Part shown: piece after piece, positions 24,580 through 38,583 of the stretch
Layout: each line of letters starts with the position of its first letter
How positions within the stretch are numbered: the first letter of the stretch is position 1
Assembly: GCF_009932475.1 (NCBI RefSeq)
Contig: NZ_BJOV01000005.1
Span: forward strand, 2,294,001-2,358,000
Length of the DNA: 64,000 nucleotides
From: Gordonia spumicola
Lineage (GTDB): Bacteria; Actinomycetota; Actinomycetes; Mycobacteriales; Mycobacteriaceae
Reading direction: 5' to 3'
The notes under the pieces: generated by a model
The model's database searches: none
Told to the model about the DNA's origin: nothing
What the model saw: only the letters and a program-made list of their open reading frames with translations
Program-made: the position numbers and the translations under genes

Positions 24580-25518
24580 CTAGTGTGCAGCGGCCTTGCG
24601 GCGGGGGATCAGATGCATGATCGCGACGACGATGCCGCCCCAGAACACTCCGAAGATCGCCGACGACACCGTGTTGGCCGTCCAGCCGAGCACGCCGCCG
24701 ATCGCCGGAACGAGTCGATGGAACCACTCCTCGATGTGATGGACGATCCCGTAGGGGAACTCGAAGCCGAGCTCGGACGCCCCGGACAGGACGATGTGTC
24801 CGCCGACCCAGCACATCGCGACGATGCCGACGGCGCTGAGCGTCGACAGCACGATCGGCATCGCACGGACCAGTCCGCGACCAGTGGAGGCGACCAGTCG
24901 CGTCTCTCGCTTGGCGAGGGCAAGACCGACGTCGTCCATCTTCACGATGACGCCGACGACGCCGTACACGAGGATCGTGATGACGATCGCGACGATCGCG
25001 AGGACCACCGTGCGCAGCACGAACGGCTGGTCGGCCACCTCGTTGAGGGCGATCACCATGATCTCGGCCGACAGGATGAAATCGGTGCGGATGGCCCCGC
25101 TGACGACAGTCTTCTCCTGATCGTCGCCGACCTCCTCGGTGGTCTCCTCCGCGGAGCCGTGCCCGGAGACGAGTTCCCAGATCTTCTCCGCGCCCTCGAA
25201 GCACAGGTAGGTGCCGCCGATCATCAGGATCGGCGTCAGCAGCCACGGCACGAACTGGCTGAGCAGCAGCGCGACCGGCAGGATGATCAGCAGTTTGTTG
25301 CGGAGCGACCCCTTGGCGATCTTCCCGATGATCGGGAGTTCCCGAGACGGCCGGACGCCGTGGACGTATCGCGGGGTGACGGCGGTGTCGTCGACGACCA
25401 CACCGACGGCCTTCGCGCTCGCCTTGCCCGTCGCCGCGGCGACGTCGTCGACGGACGCCGCGGCCATCTTCGCCAGCACCGCGATGTCGTCCAGCAGGGC
25501 CGCAAGTCCTCCACTCAT
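24580..25518 (-). CDS. DUF808 (YedI-type) membrane protein
   Basis: A 312-residue integral membrane protein of the DUF808/YedI family. An N-terminal soluble segment (GLAALLDDIAVLAKMAAASVDDVAAATGK) with the conserved DDTAVTPRYVHG is followed by at least five hydrophobic helices, for example LLIILPVALLLSQFVPWLL and IVAIVITILVYGVVGVIV. The function is unknown, although it is widespread. It is an isolated gene downstream of secA1 and read in the same direction, separated from it by a terminator. Confidence 0.88.
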   Translation of the reverse strand: MSGGLAALLDDIAVLAKMAAASVDDVAAATGKASAKAVGVVVDDTAVTPRYVHGVRPSRELPIIGKIAKGSLRNKLLIILPVALLLSQFVPWLLTPILMIGGTYLCFEGAEKIWELVSGHGSAEETTEEVGDDQEKTVVSGAIRTDFILSAEIMVIALNEVADQPFVLRTVVLAIVAIVITILVYGVVGVIVKMDDVGLALAKRETRLVASTGRGLVRAMPIVLSTLSAVGIVAMCWVGGHIVLSGASELGFEFPYGIVHHIEEWFHRLVPAIGGVLGWTANTVSSAIFGVFWGGIVVAIMHLIPRRKAAAH

Positions 25519-25531
25519 GCACCACAGACTA

Positions 25532-25558
25532 ATGCCCGGCAGCTGGGCTGCCGGGCAT
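25532..25558 (-). terminator. Terminator downstream of secA1
   Basis: A perfect 12-bp stem ATGCCCGGCAGC with a 3-base loop begins 16 bp after the secA1 stop codon. There is no T tract. Confidence 0.85.
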
Positions 25559-25573
25559 CAGGTGCGAATCGAA

Positions 25574-28321
<2,748 letters not shown>

Positions 28322-28455
28322 CGGTAATCCTCTTGATAGGCGGTCGAGTTCTCCGCCGGTCGACGCACTGCATGCGGTGGACCGGACAGACCTGGCCCCA
28401 TGATACGCAGGCGTTAGCCGACGTTCACGGTTCACGTCTCCCGAACGGCACGCGA

Positions 28456-28482
28456 CCGCCCCCGCCGGGCGGGCGGGGGCGG
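28456..28482 (-). terminator. Terminator downstream of hpf
   Basis: An 11-bp perfect stem CCGCCCCCGCC with a 5-base loop lies 17 bp after the hpf stop. Outer bases CCGAAC and GTTCGG extend the pairing. Confidence 0.8.
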
Positions 28483-28498
28483 GCGGTTCGGGCCGCTG

Positions 28499-29230
28499 TC
28501 AGGCGAGTCGGATGAGGCCGTAGTCGAAGGCGTGACGACGGTAGACGACCGACGCCTTGTCCGTCTCGGCGTCGTGGAACAGGAAGAAGTCGTGGCCGAC
28601 GAGTTCCATCTCGTACAGCGCGTCGTCGACGCTCATCGGCGACGCCTGGTGGTCCTTGACGCGGACCACCTGTCCGGGCTGGTGATCGTCGCCCGCGTCC
28701 CACGGGTCCGAGCCGTTGATCTCCGGGATGTCCGGCAGCGGCGGCAGTGCGTCCGCGGTGGCCTCGGCCAGCGAGGTGGCTCGACGCTGGCCGTCCTTGC
28801 GGACCTGCTTGCGCCGCTTGGACCGACGCAGACGCTTGTGAAGCTTGTCGAAAGCCAGTTCGGTCGCTGCGTAGAAGTTCTCGCCGGTGCCCTGCGACCG
28901 GACGATCGGCCCGCGGCCGACGCCCGTGACTTCGACGACCTGTCCCTGTTTGGACTGGCGGCGGTTGGGTTCGTGGTAGAGGACGACGTCGAACCGGAAG
29001 ATCGAGTCGTCGAAGTGCTCGAGGCGGGAGAGCTTGTCGCTCAGGTAGGCACGGAAGTGGTCCGGAATCTCGACGTTCCGACCGTTCCACGAGACGTCCG
29101 CGCGGGGCTCGGAGAGCTCGCCCGCATCGACGGTGTTGGCCGGCGGAGTGAAGGCCGCCTCGAGTTCTTCTCGGCTCTGCGGCTCCGGGCCCTTCGGCTC
29201 GCGCTGACCCTTGCGGTGAACAACCGTCAT
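28499..29230 (-). CDS. hpf: Ribosome hibernation promoting factor, long form
   Basis: A 243-residue long-form HPF. The N-terminal S30AE domain (about 48-150, VSWNGRNVEIPDHFRAYLSDKL...) binds in the 30S decoding region. The C-terminal domain (about 185-243, ending VVYRRHAFDYGLIRLA) mediates ribosome dimerisation or stabilisation. The start MTVVHRKGQ at 29230 has GAGGAGGAA upstream. It matches Rv3241c in position. The 266-bp region before it to the comF gene holds its promoter, which could not be assigned to a sigma factor. Confidence 0.94.
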   Translation of the reverse strand: MTVVHRKGQREPKGPEPQSREELEAAFTPPANTVDAGELSEPRADVSWNGRNVEIPDHFRAYLSDKLSRLEHFDDSIFRFDVVLYHEPNRRQSKQGQVVEVTGVGRGPIVRSQGTGENFYAATELAFDKLHKRLRRSKRRKQVRKDGQRRATSLAEATADALPPLPDIPEINGSDPWDAGDDHQPGQVVRVKDHQASPMSVDDALYEMELVGHDFFLFHDAETDKASVVYRRHAFDYGLIRLA

Positions 29231-29496
29231 ATCGTGTTCCTCCTCGATATCGTTCCCCTCGGACTCGGTCCGAGATGGATACCAATTCGCTTGGCGCACT
29301 GCAGGATTCGTATCAGGAAACCCGTGCGCGCGGCAGTCTCGCTGGTATGTCAGCGAGCGTTCCCCCACCCCGCGCGCTCGTCGCGTCGAGATCGGAGAAA
29401 AGGCGCTTCACCTCCCGGCACTCGACGTTCCTCACTGCCACTTCCGAAGGTATCCGCAAACTCCGATTCCGGCCACGTTTTAGTGAACGTCGACAT

Positions 29497-30237
29497 TCAT
29501 GCACTCGCCAGGACGACGACCGCGGACACGTCGACGCCCGTCCGGCGCAGGGCGCGGATCGACGCCGCGGCCGTCGCACCGGTGGTCACGACGTCGTCGA
29601 CGAGCACGGTGACCGTCGTCGGCCGGAGCATCTCGGGAGGCGGCGAGCCGACGACGTCGACCGCACCAGCCAGGTTGGACGACCGGGCCCCGGCGCTCAG
29701 GCCCGCCGAATCGCGCGTGAACCGGGCCGTCTCCAGCAGCGGCGTCACGTGGACCTTTCCGCCGAGGACCGTCGCCGCGCGGTGCGCGACCGCCGTCACC
29801 GGATCGCCGCCGCGCCGCCGGGCCGCCGCCGCCCGCGTCGGCGCGGGCACCAGGGCGAGCCGTCGTCCCGCGGGCAGGTCGCCCCAGTCCGCGAGGGCGA
29901 TGAGCGCCGACGCGAGGGCGTCGCCGAGCACCGGCACGAGGTCCCGGCGCCCGTGCTCTTTCAAGGCGAGGATCGCACCCCGCATCGGACCGTCGTATCG
30001 GCCGACGGCCCACACGTCGATCCCGAGTTCCACCCGCGGTCGGACCGCCCGCGGGGCGTCGGCGACATCCGCGCCGCATCGGGTGCACCATGCGACTCCC
30101 GGCCGCCCGCATCCACCGCAGATCAGCGGCACGGCGAGGTCGCCGACCGCCGCCGCGATCCGCCTCACCCGGCCCGCGGAGCGTCCCATCCACGCATCAT
30201 CTCCGACGCGCCGCCCCTTGTCAGCCGCGGTGTCCAC
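29497..30237 (-). CDS. ComF-family phosphoribosyltransferase-like protein
   Basis: A 246-residue protein with an N-terminal zinc-finger-like CGGCGRPGVAWCTRC cysteine group (about residues 40-54) and a C-terminal type I phosphoribosyltransferase motif VLVDDVVTTGATA (about residues 212-224). ComF proteins act in DNA uptake in competent bacteria, but in actinobacteria the role is unclear. The start is either 30237 or ATG 30189. It follows lpqB by 8 bp on the same strand, so it belongs to the mtrAB-lpqB operon, as in M. tuberculosis (Rv3242c region). Confidence 0.88.
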   Translation of the reverse strand: MDTAADKGRRVGDDAWMGRSAGRVRRIAAAVGDLAVPLICGGCGRPGVAWCTRCGADVADAPRAVRPRVELGIDVWAVGRYDGPMRGAILALKEHGRRDLVPVLGDALASALIALADWGDLPAGRRLALVPAPTRAAAARRRGGDPVTAVAHRAATVLGGKVHVTPLLETARFTRDSAGLSAGARSSNLAGAVDVVGSPPPEMLRPTTVTVLVDDVVTTGATAAASIRALRRTGVDVSAVVVLASA

Positions 30238-30245
30238 AGGGGGCG

Positions 30246-31970
30246 TCAGCCCTCCGGGACCACCGGCACCGATCCCGGAGGAATCGACGTCCCGACACTC
30301 GTCCAGTACTGGTCGGGACGCGTGGAGTCGATGCCGAGTTGGAGGACGCCCTGGGAGTCGGTGACGTACACGCTGCGGGGCGACGCCGCGATCGCCTGCA
30401 GCGGCGGCTTCAAGTTGCCGCCGACCAGCGGGGACGACGGTCCCCCCGCGATGGAGATCCGGAGCACGGGACTCTCATCGCCCTCACCGATCACGTACAG
30501 GACATCCGATGTGGCCCATGCCAGGTCGGTGAGCGCGGTGCCGTCGGCCGGGGCGGCGTCGCGGACCCCGGTCAGCGCGGGCACCCCGCGCGCGTTGGTC
30601 GAGATCACCGCGAGCAGCGGCCGCCCGGCGACGACCAGCGCCACCCGCACGCCGTCGGGCGCGATGCTCATCGCGGTGATCGGGCCCGCCCGCACAGCCT
30701 GCACCGCGGTGACGTCGAGGGCTCCGGCCCTGGCGCGCCCCTGCTGATCGCGGGACCACTGGATCGGTCTGTCGTCGACGATCGCGTAACCGGTCGTGTC
30801 GTCGGCGCCGAACGACGGCGACGACACGGTCCTCCCGGAGGCCACCTCGACGGGATCACCGCCGTACGGCCCCTCCACGAGCGCCTGCCGGTCCCCACGC
30901 TGCACGACGGCCGCGACTCGCCCGAGGTCGCGGGTCACGGCGGCGGACCGCACGTCGCGGCCCGCGCCGAGCGGTCCGGGGATCGCGACGTACCGCTGGC
31001 CGGTCGACCGCACGACCGCGCCGCCTCGCACCAGGTGCAGCACGGGCTGAGTCGTCTGCTCGGCGTCGGGCTCGAACGCGCGCACATCGGCCGTCCGCCA
31101 TCCGCCGTCCTGGTCGGCGACCAACGGTGCGCCGTCGGCGTTGATCCGATACGTTCCGCTGAGCCCGGCGGCGTCCAACGTCCATACGATCTGCGCGGCG
31201 AGAACGGTCCGGTTCCCGGTGTCGGTGTCGGTCACGTTGCCGAGTTCGACGGTGATCGTGTCCGAGTCGGTCGAGACGGGAGCGGTCAGGGTCGCGCCCT
31301 TGTCGGCGCCCGCGCCGATGGCTCCGGACAGGTCGGGCGACGGTCCGCGCATCAGCAGGGTCACCAGTGCGCTCGCGTCGGGCGCCGCGCCGTAGAGCCA
31401 GCGCGGATCGGTCACGAGCCGCTTCATCGTCCGATCGGGGAAGTACAGGTCGGCGCGGCGGTACGCGGTCAGGAACTGCGCATTGTCGGTGACGACCCCG
31501 CGCGGCAGGTCGCCGTCGATCCGCCACCCCGACGGGGTCTTCGACATCGACAGCGGGATGACGACGGAGCCCGACGCGGGCAGCAGTTGACCCGCCGGAC
31601 TCAGCGTCCCGACGTGATCGCCGGTGATGCGCAACCGGATGGCCGTCTCGGTCCGCTCGTCGACGACCACGCTCACATCGTCGACGACGGTCAGGTCGCC
31701 CTGATCGTCCCACCGCGACGACGCCGACCCCGTCAGGTACCTGCGCGCAGCCTTGTGACCGCCCGTCGGGTCGGCCATCGCCCGGATGAAGTTGCGCGCC
31801 AACGTCTCCGGGTCGTCGGACCGACGAGGAGCCGGGACCGCGTTGAGCGGGTCCTTGCGGCTGAACGCCTCGATCGGCTGGGGCGCCGAGTCGTCGGGGA
31901 TCGACACGCACCCGGTGAGCGTCGTCGTCATCACCAGCAGCAGGGCCGCGAGAGTGCGTCTGGCGCTCAT
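30246..31970 (-). CDS. lpqB: LpqB lipoprotein, partner of MtrAB
   Basis: A 574-residue lipoprotein. A signal peptide (residues 1-19, [14 protein letters not shown]) ends in the lipobox LTGC, giving a lipidated Cys. A GerMN-like domain and a C-terminal beta-propeller-like region ([10 protein letters not shown]..., [16 protein letters not shown]) follow. LpqB interacts with the MtrB sensor outside the membrane (established knowledge). The start at 31970 overlaps the mtrB stop by 4 bp, which excludes the longer upstream frame. It is third in the operon mtrA-mtrB-lpqB-comF. Confidence 0.95.
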   Translation of the reverse strand: MSARRTLAALLLVMTTTLTGCVSIPDDSAPQPIEAFSRKDPLNAVPAPRRSDDPETLARNFIRAMADPTGGHKAARRYLTGSASSRWDDQGDLTVVDDVSVVVDERTETAIRLRITGDHVGTLSPAGQLLPASGSVVIPLSMSKTPSGWRIDGDLPRGVVTDNAQFLTAYRRADLYFPDRTMKRLVTDPRWLYGAAPDASALVTLLMRGPSPDLSGAIGAGADKGATLTAPVSTDSDTITVELGNVTDTDTGNRTVLAAQIVWTLDAAGLSGTYRINADGAPLVADQDGGWRTADVRAFEPDAEQTTQPVLHLVRGGAVVRSTGQRYVAIPGPLGAGRDVRSAAVTRDLGRVAAVVQRGDRQALVEGPYGGDPVEVASGRTVSSPSFGADDTTGYAIVDDRPIQWSRDQQGRARAGALDVTAVQAVRAGPITAMSIAPDGVRVALVVAGRPLLAVISTNARGVPALTGVRDAAPADGTALTDLAWATSDVLYVIGEGDESPVLRISIAGGPSSPLVGGNLKPPLQAIAASPRSVYVTDSQGVLQLGIDSTRPDQYWTSVGTSIPPGSVPVVPEG

Positions 31971-33577
31971 CGCTGCGCCTCCGTCGTCGGTTTGAGCGGC
32001 AGGGGACTGCCGAGCAGCTTGTGCCCGCGGACGAGCGGCAACGTGAGCCGGAAGCACGATCCGACACCGGGTTCGCCCCATGCCTCGAGGCGGCCCGCGT
32101 GCAGGCGCGCGTCCTCGATGCTGATGGCGAGCCCCAGTCCGGTTCCGCCCGAGCGTCGGACACGCGACGGATCGGACCGCCAGAAGCGGTTGAACACCAG
32201 CTTCTCCTCCCCCGGCCGCAGACCGATGCCCTGGTCGCGGACCGTGATGGCGACGGCGTCGCCGTCCGACCGCATGGTCAGCGTGACCGGCTCCCCTTCA
32301 CCGTGGTCGATCGCGTTCGCCAGCAGGTTCCGCAGAATCCGTTCCACGCGCCGCGGATCGATCTCGGCGAAGACCGGCTCGGCCGGCAGGTTGATGACGA
32401 GTTCGGTGCCCGACTCCTTCGCGAGGTGCGTGACCGTGGAGACGGCCCCGTCGATGGGTATCGCGACGTCCATGCGTTCGGCTGCCAGATCCGCCATGCC
32501 CGCGTCGTGCCTGGAGATCTCGAGCAGTTCTGTGAGGAGCACCTCGAAGCGTTCCAGCTCCTTCGACATGAGTTCGATGGATCGCCGTTGCATGGGTTCG
32601 AAGTCGTCGCGGCTCTCGTACAGGATGTCCGCGGCCATCTGCACGGTGGTCAACGGTGTCCGGAGTTCGTGGCTCACGTCGCTGGTGAACTGGCGCTGCA
32701 GTCCGCCGAACTCCTCGAGGTGGGTGATCTGCTTCGACAGGCTCTCGGCCATGTCGTTGAAGCTGACGGCCAATCGCGCGAACTCGTCGTCGCCGTGGAC
32801 GGGCATGCGCTCGGCGAGCCTGCCGTCGGCGAAGCGGACGGCGATGCGCGACGCCGAGCGGAGCGGCGCGATCACCTGCCGCGACACCAGCCACGCGATG
32901 GCCGCGAGGAGACCGAGCAGCACCACGCCGCCCGCGAGCATGGTGCCGCGGACGAGGTTGACCGTGTTCTGCTCGCCGGACAGCGGGAACACGAGATACA
33001 GCTCGAGCCCCTGCATCGGCGTCTCCACCGGCGTGCCGATGACCAGGGCGGGGACGGTCTCGCCGTTGCGTTCGACCGACGTGTACTGGTACGCGACCTG
33101 TCCGCCGCCGACCATCGACTGCAACCCGGTCGGCACCTCCCGGACCGGTCCGACGGACAACTCGTCGTTGATCGATCCGCGCTGGCGGACGGTCAGCACG
33201 CTGTCGAAGGTGCCGACCCCCGACGTGCTGGCTCCGGTGTCGGCGTCGCTGTCGGACAGCAGCGATCGGGCGCGGGCCATCGCGTTCTGCGGCGACGCGT
33301 TGGTGTCGCTGGACGACAGGACTCGTTCGACGATCGCTCGCGCGCGGTCGACCTCCTCGGTCGCCGCGGCCTGCTTGGCGTCGAGGAGCCTGCCGGTGAT
33401 CTGACTGATCAGCAGGAAGCCGAGGATCAGCAGGACGACGAACGACAGCGCGAGCGTCGACACGACGACGCGGAGCTGCAACGACCGGGACCAGAGCGAA
33501 CCGAACGCGCGGCCGATGGAACCGACCGCGCGTTGGATGCTGGTGACGAGCCGGTTGAGCCGGCGACGGCCGCTCAC
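31967..33577 (-). CDS. mtrB: MtrB sensor histidine kinase
   Basis: A 536-residue membrane sensor. One transmembrane helix ([21 protein letters not shown], near residues 33-53) precedes an extracytoplasmic domain, a second helix ([18 protein letters not shown]), HAMP, HisKA with [15 protein letters not shown], and a HATPase domain with [10 protein letters not shown] and [12 protein letters not shown]. It phosphorylates MtrA and controls cell division and wall metabolism. The GTG start at 33577 overlaps the mtrA stop as GTGA. It couples to lpqB downstream. Confidence 0.96.
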   Translation of the reverse strand: MSGRRRLNRLVTSIQRAVGSIGRAFGSLWSRSLQLRVVVSTLALSFVVLLILGFLLISQITGRLLDAKQAAATEEVDRARAIVERVLSSSDTNASPQNAMARARSLLSDSDADTGASTSGVGTFDSVLTVRQRGSINDELSVGPVREVPTGLQSMVGGGQVAYQYTSVERNGETVPALVIGTPVETPMQGLELYLVFPLSGEQNTVNLVRGTMLAGGVVLLGLLAAIAWLVSRQVIAPLRSASRIAVRFADGRLAERMPVHGDDEFARLAVSFNDMAESLSKQITHLEEFGGLQRQFTSDVSHELRTPLTTVQMAADILYESRDDFEPMQRRSIELMSKELERFEVLLTELLEISRHDAGMADLAAERMDVAIPIDGAVSTVTHLAKESGTELVINLPAEPVFAEIDPRRVERILRNLLANAIDHGEGEPVTLTMRSDGDAVAITVRDQGIGLRPGEEKLVFNRFWRSDPSRVRRSGGTGLGLAISIEDARLHAGRLEAWGEPGVGSCFRLTLPLVRGHKLLGSPLPLKPTTEAQR

Positions 33578-34251
33578 GGCGGGCCGGCCTTGTAGCCGAC
33601 CCCTCTCACGGTGAGCACGATCTCGGGCTTCTCCGGGTCGATCTCGACCTTGGCGCGCAGCCGCTGGACGTGCACGTTCACCAGGCGCGTGTCGGCCGGG
33701 TGCCGGTAGCCCCACACCTGTTCGAGCAGCACGTCGCGGGTGAACACCTGGCGAGGCTTGCGGGCGAGTGCGACGAGGAGGTCGAACTCGAGCGGCGTCA
33801 GGGAGATCGCTTTTCCGTCGCGTGTCACGGTGTGCGCGGGGACGTCGATCTGCACGGGACCGATCGCGAGGAGCTCGGCGGGCTCGTCCTCGGTGCGCCG
33901 GAGTCGGGCCCGGATGCGCGCCACGAGTTCCTTCGGCTTGAACGGCTTCACCATGTAGTCGTCGGCCCCCGATTCGAGGCCGAGGACGACGTCGACGGTG
34001 TCGGACTTCGCGGTCAACATCACGATCGGGACGCCGGAGTCGGCGCGGAGCACCCGGCAGACGTCGATGCCGTTCATCCCCGGCAGCATCAGGTCGAGCA
34101 GGACCAGGTCGGGGCGGACCTCGCGGACCGCGGACAGCGCCTGCGTCCCGTCCCCCACCACGAACGGCTCGAATCCCTCATTGCGAAGCACGATGGTCAG
34201 CATCTCGGCGAGGGCGGCGTCGTCGTCGACGACCAGGACGCGTGGCTTCAT
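33574..34251 (-). CDS. mtrA: MtrA response regulator
   Basis: A 225-residue OmpR-family regulator almost identical to M. tuberculosis MtrA. The receiver has [12 protein letters not shown] and the phosphorylated Asp in [13 protein letters not shown]. The winged helix has [20 protein letters not shown] and the C-terminus [10 protein letters not shown]. It regulates division and cell-wall genes (dnaA, ripA in mycobacteria). Starts at 34251 (MKPRVL) or 34269 are possible; neither has a strong ribosome site. It is divergent from tmk across about 110 bp. Confidence 0.97.
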   Translation of the reverse strand: MKPRVLVVDDDAALAEMLTIVLRNEGFEPFVVGDGTQALSAVREVRPDLVLLDLMLPGMNGIDVCRVLRADSGVPIVMLTAKSDTVDVVLGLESGADDYMVKPFKPKELVARIRARLRRTEDEPAELLAIGPVQIDVPAHTVTRDGKAISLTPLEFDLLVALARKPRQVFTRDVLLEQVWGYRHPADTRLVNVHVQRLRAKVEIDPEKPEIVLTVRGVGYKAGPP

Positions 34252-34361
34252 GGGGATCAATGGTGTCATCTCCGACGCCGCCGGTGGTGTTCCGACACGC
34301 ATCGCTCGCCCCGGTCGTCGCCTCCGGCACGTGCCGCCGATCGGGTCGTACACTGTGCCGC

Positions 34362-34994
34362 GTGGGCATTCTGGTGGCGATCGAGGGCTTGGACGGAGCA
34401 GGCAAACAGACGATTGTCGGGCGCATACACGCCGCCGCGCAGGAGCGAGGCGCACGCACCACGACGTTCACGTTCCCTCGCTACGGCGAGTCGATCACGG
34501 CCGACCTCGCGTCCGAGGCCCTGCACGGCGAACACGGCGACCTCCGCAACAGCGTGTACGCGATGGCGTTGCTGTTCGCCCTCGACCGCGCGGCGGCCGG
34601 TGCGGCGTTGAAGGCCGCGTGCCGCGACCACGACCTCGTCATCTGCGATCGGTACGTCGCGTCGAACGCCGCCTACAGTGCGGCCCGGCTCGGTGAGCCG
34701 ATCGAGTCGTCGGGCGTCGTGGACTGGGTCTCCGACCTCGAATTCGGCCGGTTCCGCCTCCCGGTCCCCGATCATCAACTGCTGCTCGGCGTGCCGCCCG
34801 AGGTCGCGATGGCGCGCGCCTCCGGCCGGGCCGCGTCTGACGCCGACCGTCCCGTCGACCACTACGAACGCGACGGCGACCTGCAGTCGGCGGTCTATGC
34901 GGCGTACACCGATCTCGCGTCCGCGAACTGGATGTCGAGTTGGTCGCACGCGGCCGACGACGACGCGGTGGCCGCCGTCATCTCTCTTCTCTGA
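34362..34994 (+). CDS. tmk: Thymidylate kinase
   Basis: The 210-residue dTMP kinase makes dTDP for DNA synthesis. The P-loop EGLDGAGKQT is at residues 7-16. FPRYGES, the DRYVASNAAYSAAR motif and the LID-like FGRFRLPVPDHQL also fit actinobacterial Tmk. The GTG at 34362 is the start because it directly precedes the conserved ILVAIEGLDG. It lies between mtrA and ahcY as in M. tuberculosis, but on the opposite strand to both, whereas Rv3247c is codirectional with mtrA. Confidence 0.95.
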   Translation: MGILVAIEGLDGAGKQTIVGRIHAAAQERGARTTTFTFPRYGESITADLASEALHGEHGDLRNSVYAMALLFALDRAAAGAALKAACRDHDLVICDRYVASNAAYSAARLGEPIESSGVVDWVSDLEFGRFRLPVPDHQLLLGVPPEVAMARASGRAASDADRPVDHYERDGDLQSAVYAAYTDLASANWMSSWSHAADDDAVAAVISLL

Positions 34995-35009
34995 ACAGGT
35001 CTGAACCGA

Positions 35010-35044
35010 GCGACGCCCCGCCGGATCGATGATCCGGCGGGGCG
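35010..35044. terminator. Bidirectional terminator between tmk and ahcY
   Basis: A perfect 16-bp stem (GACGCCCCGCCGGATC) with a GAT loop lies between the converging tmk and ahcY genes. Confidence 0.9.
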
Positions 35045-35064
35045 TCATCCGTCTGCGGAGGACT

Positions 35065-36537
<1,473 letters not shown>

Positions 36538-36573
36538 CTGATACCTCTCGATGGAAGACATGGTTCTCTCAAG

Positions 36574-36615
36574 CGACCGTACCGGCCGCCCGCATGGGGG
36601 CGACCGGTACGGTCG
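36574..36615 (-). terminator. Hairpin between the permease gene and ahcY
   Basis: A perfect 12-bp stem CGACCGTACCGG (36574-36585 with 36604-36615) whose 18-base loop itself contains a CGCCC/GGGGCG pairing. It lies just after the permease stop and before ahcY, so it should end the permease transcript. Confidence 0.8.
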
Positions 36616-36625
36616 TGAATCGGTA

Positions 36626-38257
36626 TCAGATTATCGCGGCACGATCAGCCTGCGGGATCCGCGTCCTCCGACTTCGCCAGGGACGCCTTGTCGACGACGA
36701 CCGTCGCCGACTCGTCCGCGGCGGGTGACGGTTGGTCGTAACCGGGCAGCTCCATCCGCTCGCGCATGCCGAGGACCGAGTGCCTCGCGCCGTAGGCGAG
36801 GTAGACGACGACACCGATGACCATCCGATGATGAAACGAATCCAGGTGAAGGCGCTGAGGTTGATCATCAGCCATGCGCAGGCGAGGACCGCGAGGATCG
36901 GGACCAGCGGGACGAGCGGGACGCGGAATCCACGCTTGAGGTCGGGTCGGGTGCGGCGCAGAACCACGACGCCGACACAGACCAGGACAAAGGCGAAGAG
37001 CGTTCCGATGTTGACCATCTCTTCGAGCTCGCCGATCGGCAGGAAGCCCGCGAGGAATGCCGACACGCCTCCGACGATCAGCGTGATGCGGACCGGCGTG
37101 CCGCGGCTTCCGGTCTTCGCGAGGCCGCGCGGGAACAGGCCGTCGCGTGCCATGGCGAACGCCACGCGGGTCTGACCGAGCAGCATCACCATGACGACGG
37201 TCGTCAGACCGGCGAGAGCGCCGATGATGATGAGCCACTGAGCCCACGTGATCCCGTGATCGCGGAACGCGGTGGCGAGGGTCGCCGAGTCGCCCTTGAG
37301 CTTGGTGTAGTTGACCATTCCGGTGAGGACCAGGGTGACGCCGACGTACAGGACGGTCACGATCGCGAGCGAACCGAGGATGCCGCGGGGCAGCGAGCGC
37401 TGCGGGTCCTTGGTCTCCTCCGCGGTGGTCGCGACCACGTCGAAGCCGATGAAGGCGAAGAACACCAGCGATGCCGCGGCGAGCAGGCCGTACCAGCCGT
37501 AGGTGGAGTTTCCGGCACCGGTCATCAGGGAGAACAGAGTCTGATGGAGCCCGCTGGCCGCGGCCTCCGTCGACTCCGACGGAGGAATGTACGGCGAGTA
37601 GTTCTTCGGCGAGATGTAGAACAGCCCCACGACGATCACGAGCAGCACGACGGACACCTTGATCGCGGTGAACACCAGCGAGACCATCGACGATATCTTG
37701 GTGCCGAGTACCAGGAGAGTGGTCAGGACCGCGATCAACAGGACCGAGCCCCAGTCGAAGCTCTCGAACGCTCCGGTGCCGTCACCGTTGCCGAAGGAGA
37801 TGACCGTGTAGGTCGTGGTGGACGGGTCCCTGTCGACGATCAAGCAGATGAACTCGTTCAGATAGTGCGACCAGCCCTTGGCGACCACCGAGGCCGCGAG
37901 CGCGAACTCCAGAATCAGGTCCCAGCCGATGATCCAGGCGATGAACTCGCCGAACGTCGCATAGGAGAAGGTGTACGCCGATCCGGCGACGGGAACCGTC
38001 GAGGCGAACTCGGCGTAGCAGAGAGCCGCGAGGCCGCAGGCGATGGCCGCGAGGACGAACGCGAGGGAGACCGCCGGGCCCGCGACGTTGCCTGCGGTAC
38101 GCGCGGTCAGCGTGAAGATGCCCGCACCGACAACGACCGCGACGCCGAAGACCGTGAGGTCCCAGGACGTCAGATCTTTTCTGAGTTTTGTATCCGGTTC
38201 ATCGGTGTCTGCCATCGATTGCTCGACGGACTTCACCCGGAACATCGGGTTGCTCAC
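36626..38257 (-). CDS. APC-family amino-acid permease with C-terminal frameshift
   Basis: A basic amino-acid permease of the cationic amino-acid transporter type. It has the N-terminal soluble part [20 protein letters not shown], then the APC signature [18 protein letters not shown] and about twelve hydrophobic helices. The frame is good until FTWIRFIIG near 36827. There a 1-base loss shifts the frame, replacing the end by a Ser/Arg-rich tail that stops at 36626. In the other frame the expected [16 protein letters not shown] helix and acidic tail continue to a stop at 36645. Transport activity may be affected, or the shift may be a sequencing error. Substrate (Arg, Lys or another) is inferred. 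Confidence 0.85.
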   Translation of the reverse strand: MSNPMFRVKSVEQSMADTDEPDTKLRKDLTSWDLTVFGVAVVVGAGIFTLTARTAGNVAGPAVSLAFVLAAIACGLAALCYAEFASTVPVAGSAYTFSYATFGEFIAWIIGWDLILEFALAASVVAKGWSHYLNEFICLIVDRDPSTTTYTVISFGNGDGTGAFESFDWGSVLLIAVLTTLLVLGTKISSMVSLVFTAIKVSVVLLVIVVGLFYISPKNYSPYIPPSESTEAAASGLHQTLFSLMTGAGNSTYGWYGLLAAASLVFFAFIGFDVVATTAEETKDPQRSLPRGILGSLAIVTVLYVGVTLVLTGMVNYTKLKGDSATLATAFRDHGITWAQWLIIIGALAGLTTVVMVMLLGQTRVAFAMARDGLFPRGLAKTGSRGTPVRITLIVGGVSAFLAGFLPIGELEEMVNIGTLFAFVLVCVGVVVLRRTRPDLKRGFRVPLVPLVPILAVLACAWLMINLSAFTWIRFIIGWSSVSSSTSPTARGTRSSACASGWSCPVTTNRHPPRTSRRRSSSTRRPWRSRRTRIPQADRAAII

Positions 38258-38291
38258 GTTTCTACTTCTTTCGCTCGTGCGGAACTGGGTT

Positions 38292-38372
38292 TCAGACCGG
38301 TCGTGAGACGGGGTCCGCGGCGCGGCGGCGATGGTGCGTCGTCGTCCTGCAGTCGACGTCGATATTCGCCAT
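38292..38372 (-). CDS. Possible leader peptide (26 residues) before the permease
   Basis: A small frame MANIDVDCRTTTHHRRRAAD...PV stops 34 bp before the permease start. It has a strong ribosome site GAGGGAGG 8 bp before its ATG. It contains a run of three Thr, two His and three Arg codons, as expected of an attenuator sensing basic amino acids upstream of a basic amino-acid permease. I saw no clear terminator hairpin after it; a 7-bp hairpin (38428-38434 with 38443-38449) lies upstream. The rest of the gap 38258-38583 has no gene. Translation is not proven. Confidence 0.4.
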   Translation of the reverse strand: MANIDVDCRTTTHHRRRAADPVSRPV

Positions 38373-38583
38373 GACTGTGACCTCCCTCATACTTCTCGGT
38401 GGTGGAGAACCTATCGCATCACCCGCGACCGGCGGGCCACATCGCCGGTTCTGGTGCCAGACAACGCTATTCGACGGCACGAGAATTCGTTCCAGAACCC
38501 CACGGAATTAAACGGACCCCGGTCCGGTTACACTCGTCGAGACCGGCGCGCGAGGCGGCGGGCGAGGAGAAAGCGAGAGGTCA

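Noticed and set aside
30090-33404. An 1104-codon plus-strand frame opposite lpqB and mtrB
   Set aside because: Shadow frame; the minus-strand operon has strong homology and coupled starts.
36538-36625. SAH riboswitch before ahcY
   Set aside because: The leader shows only a terminator-like hairpin belonging to the upstream permease; no SAH aptamer pattern was recognised and the leader is very short.
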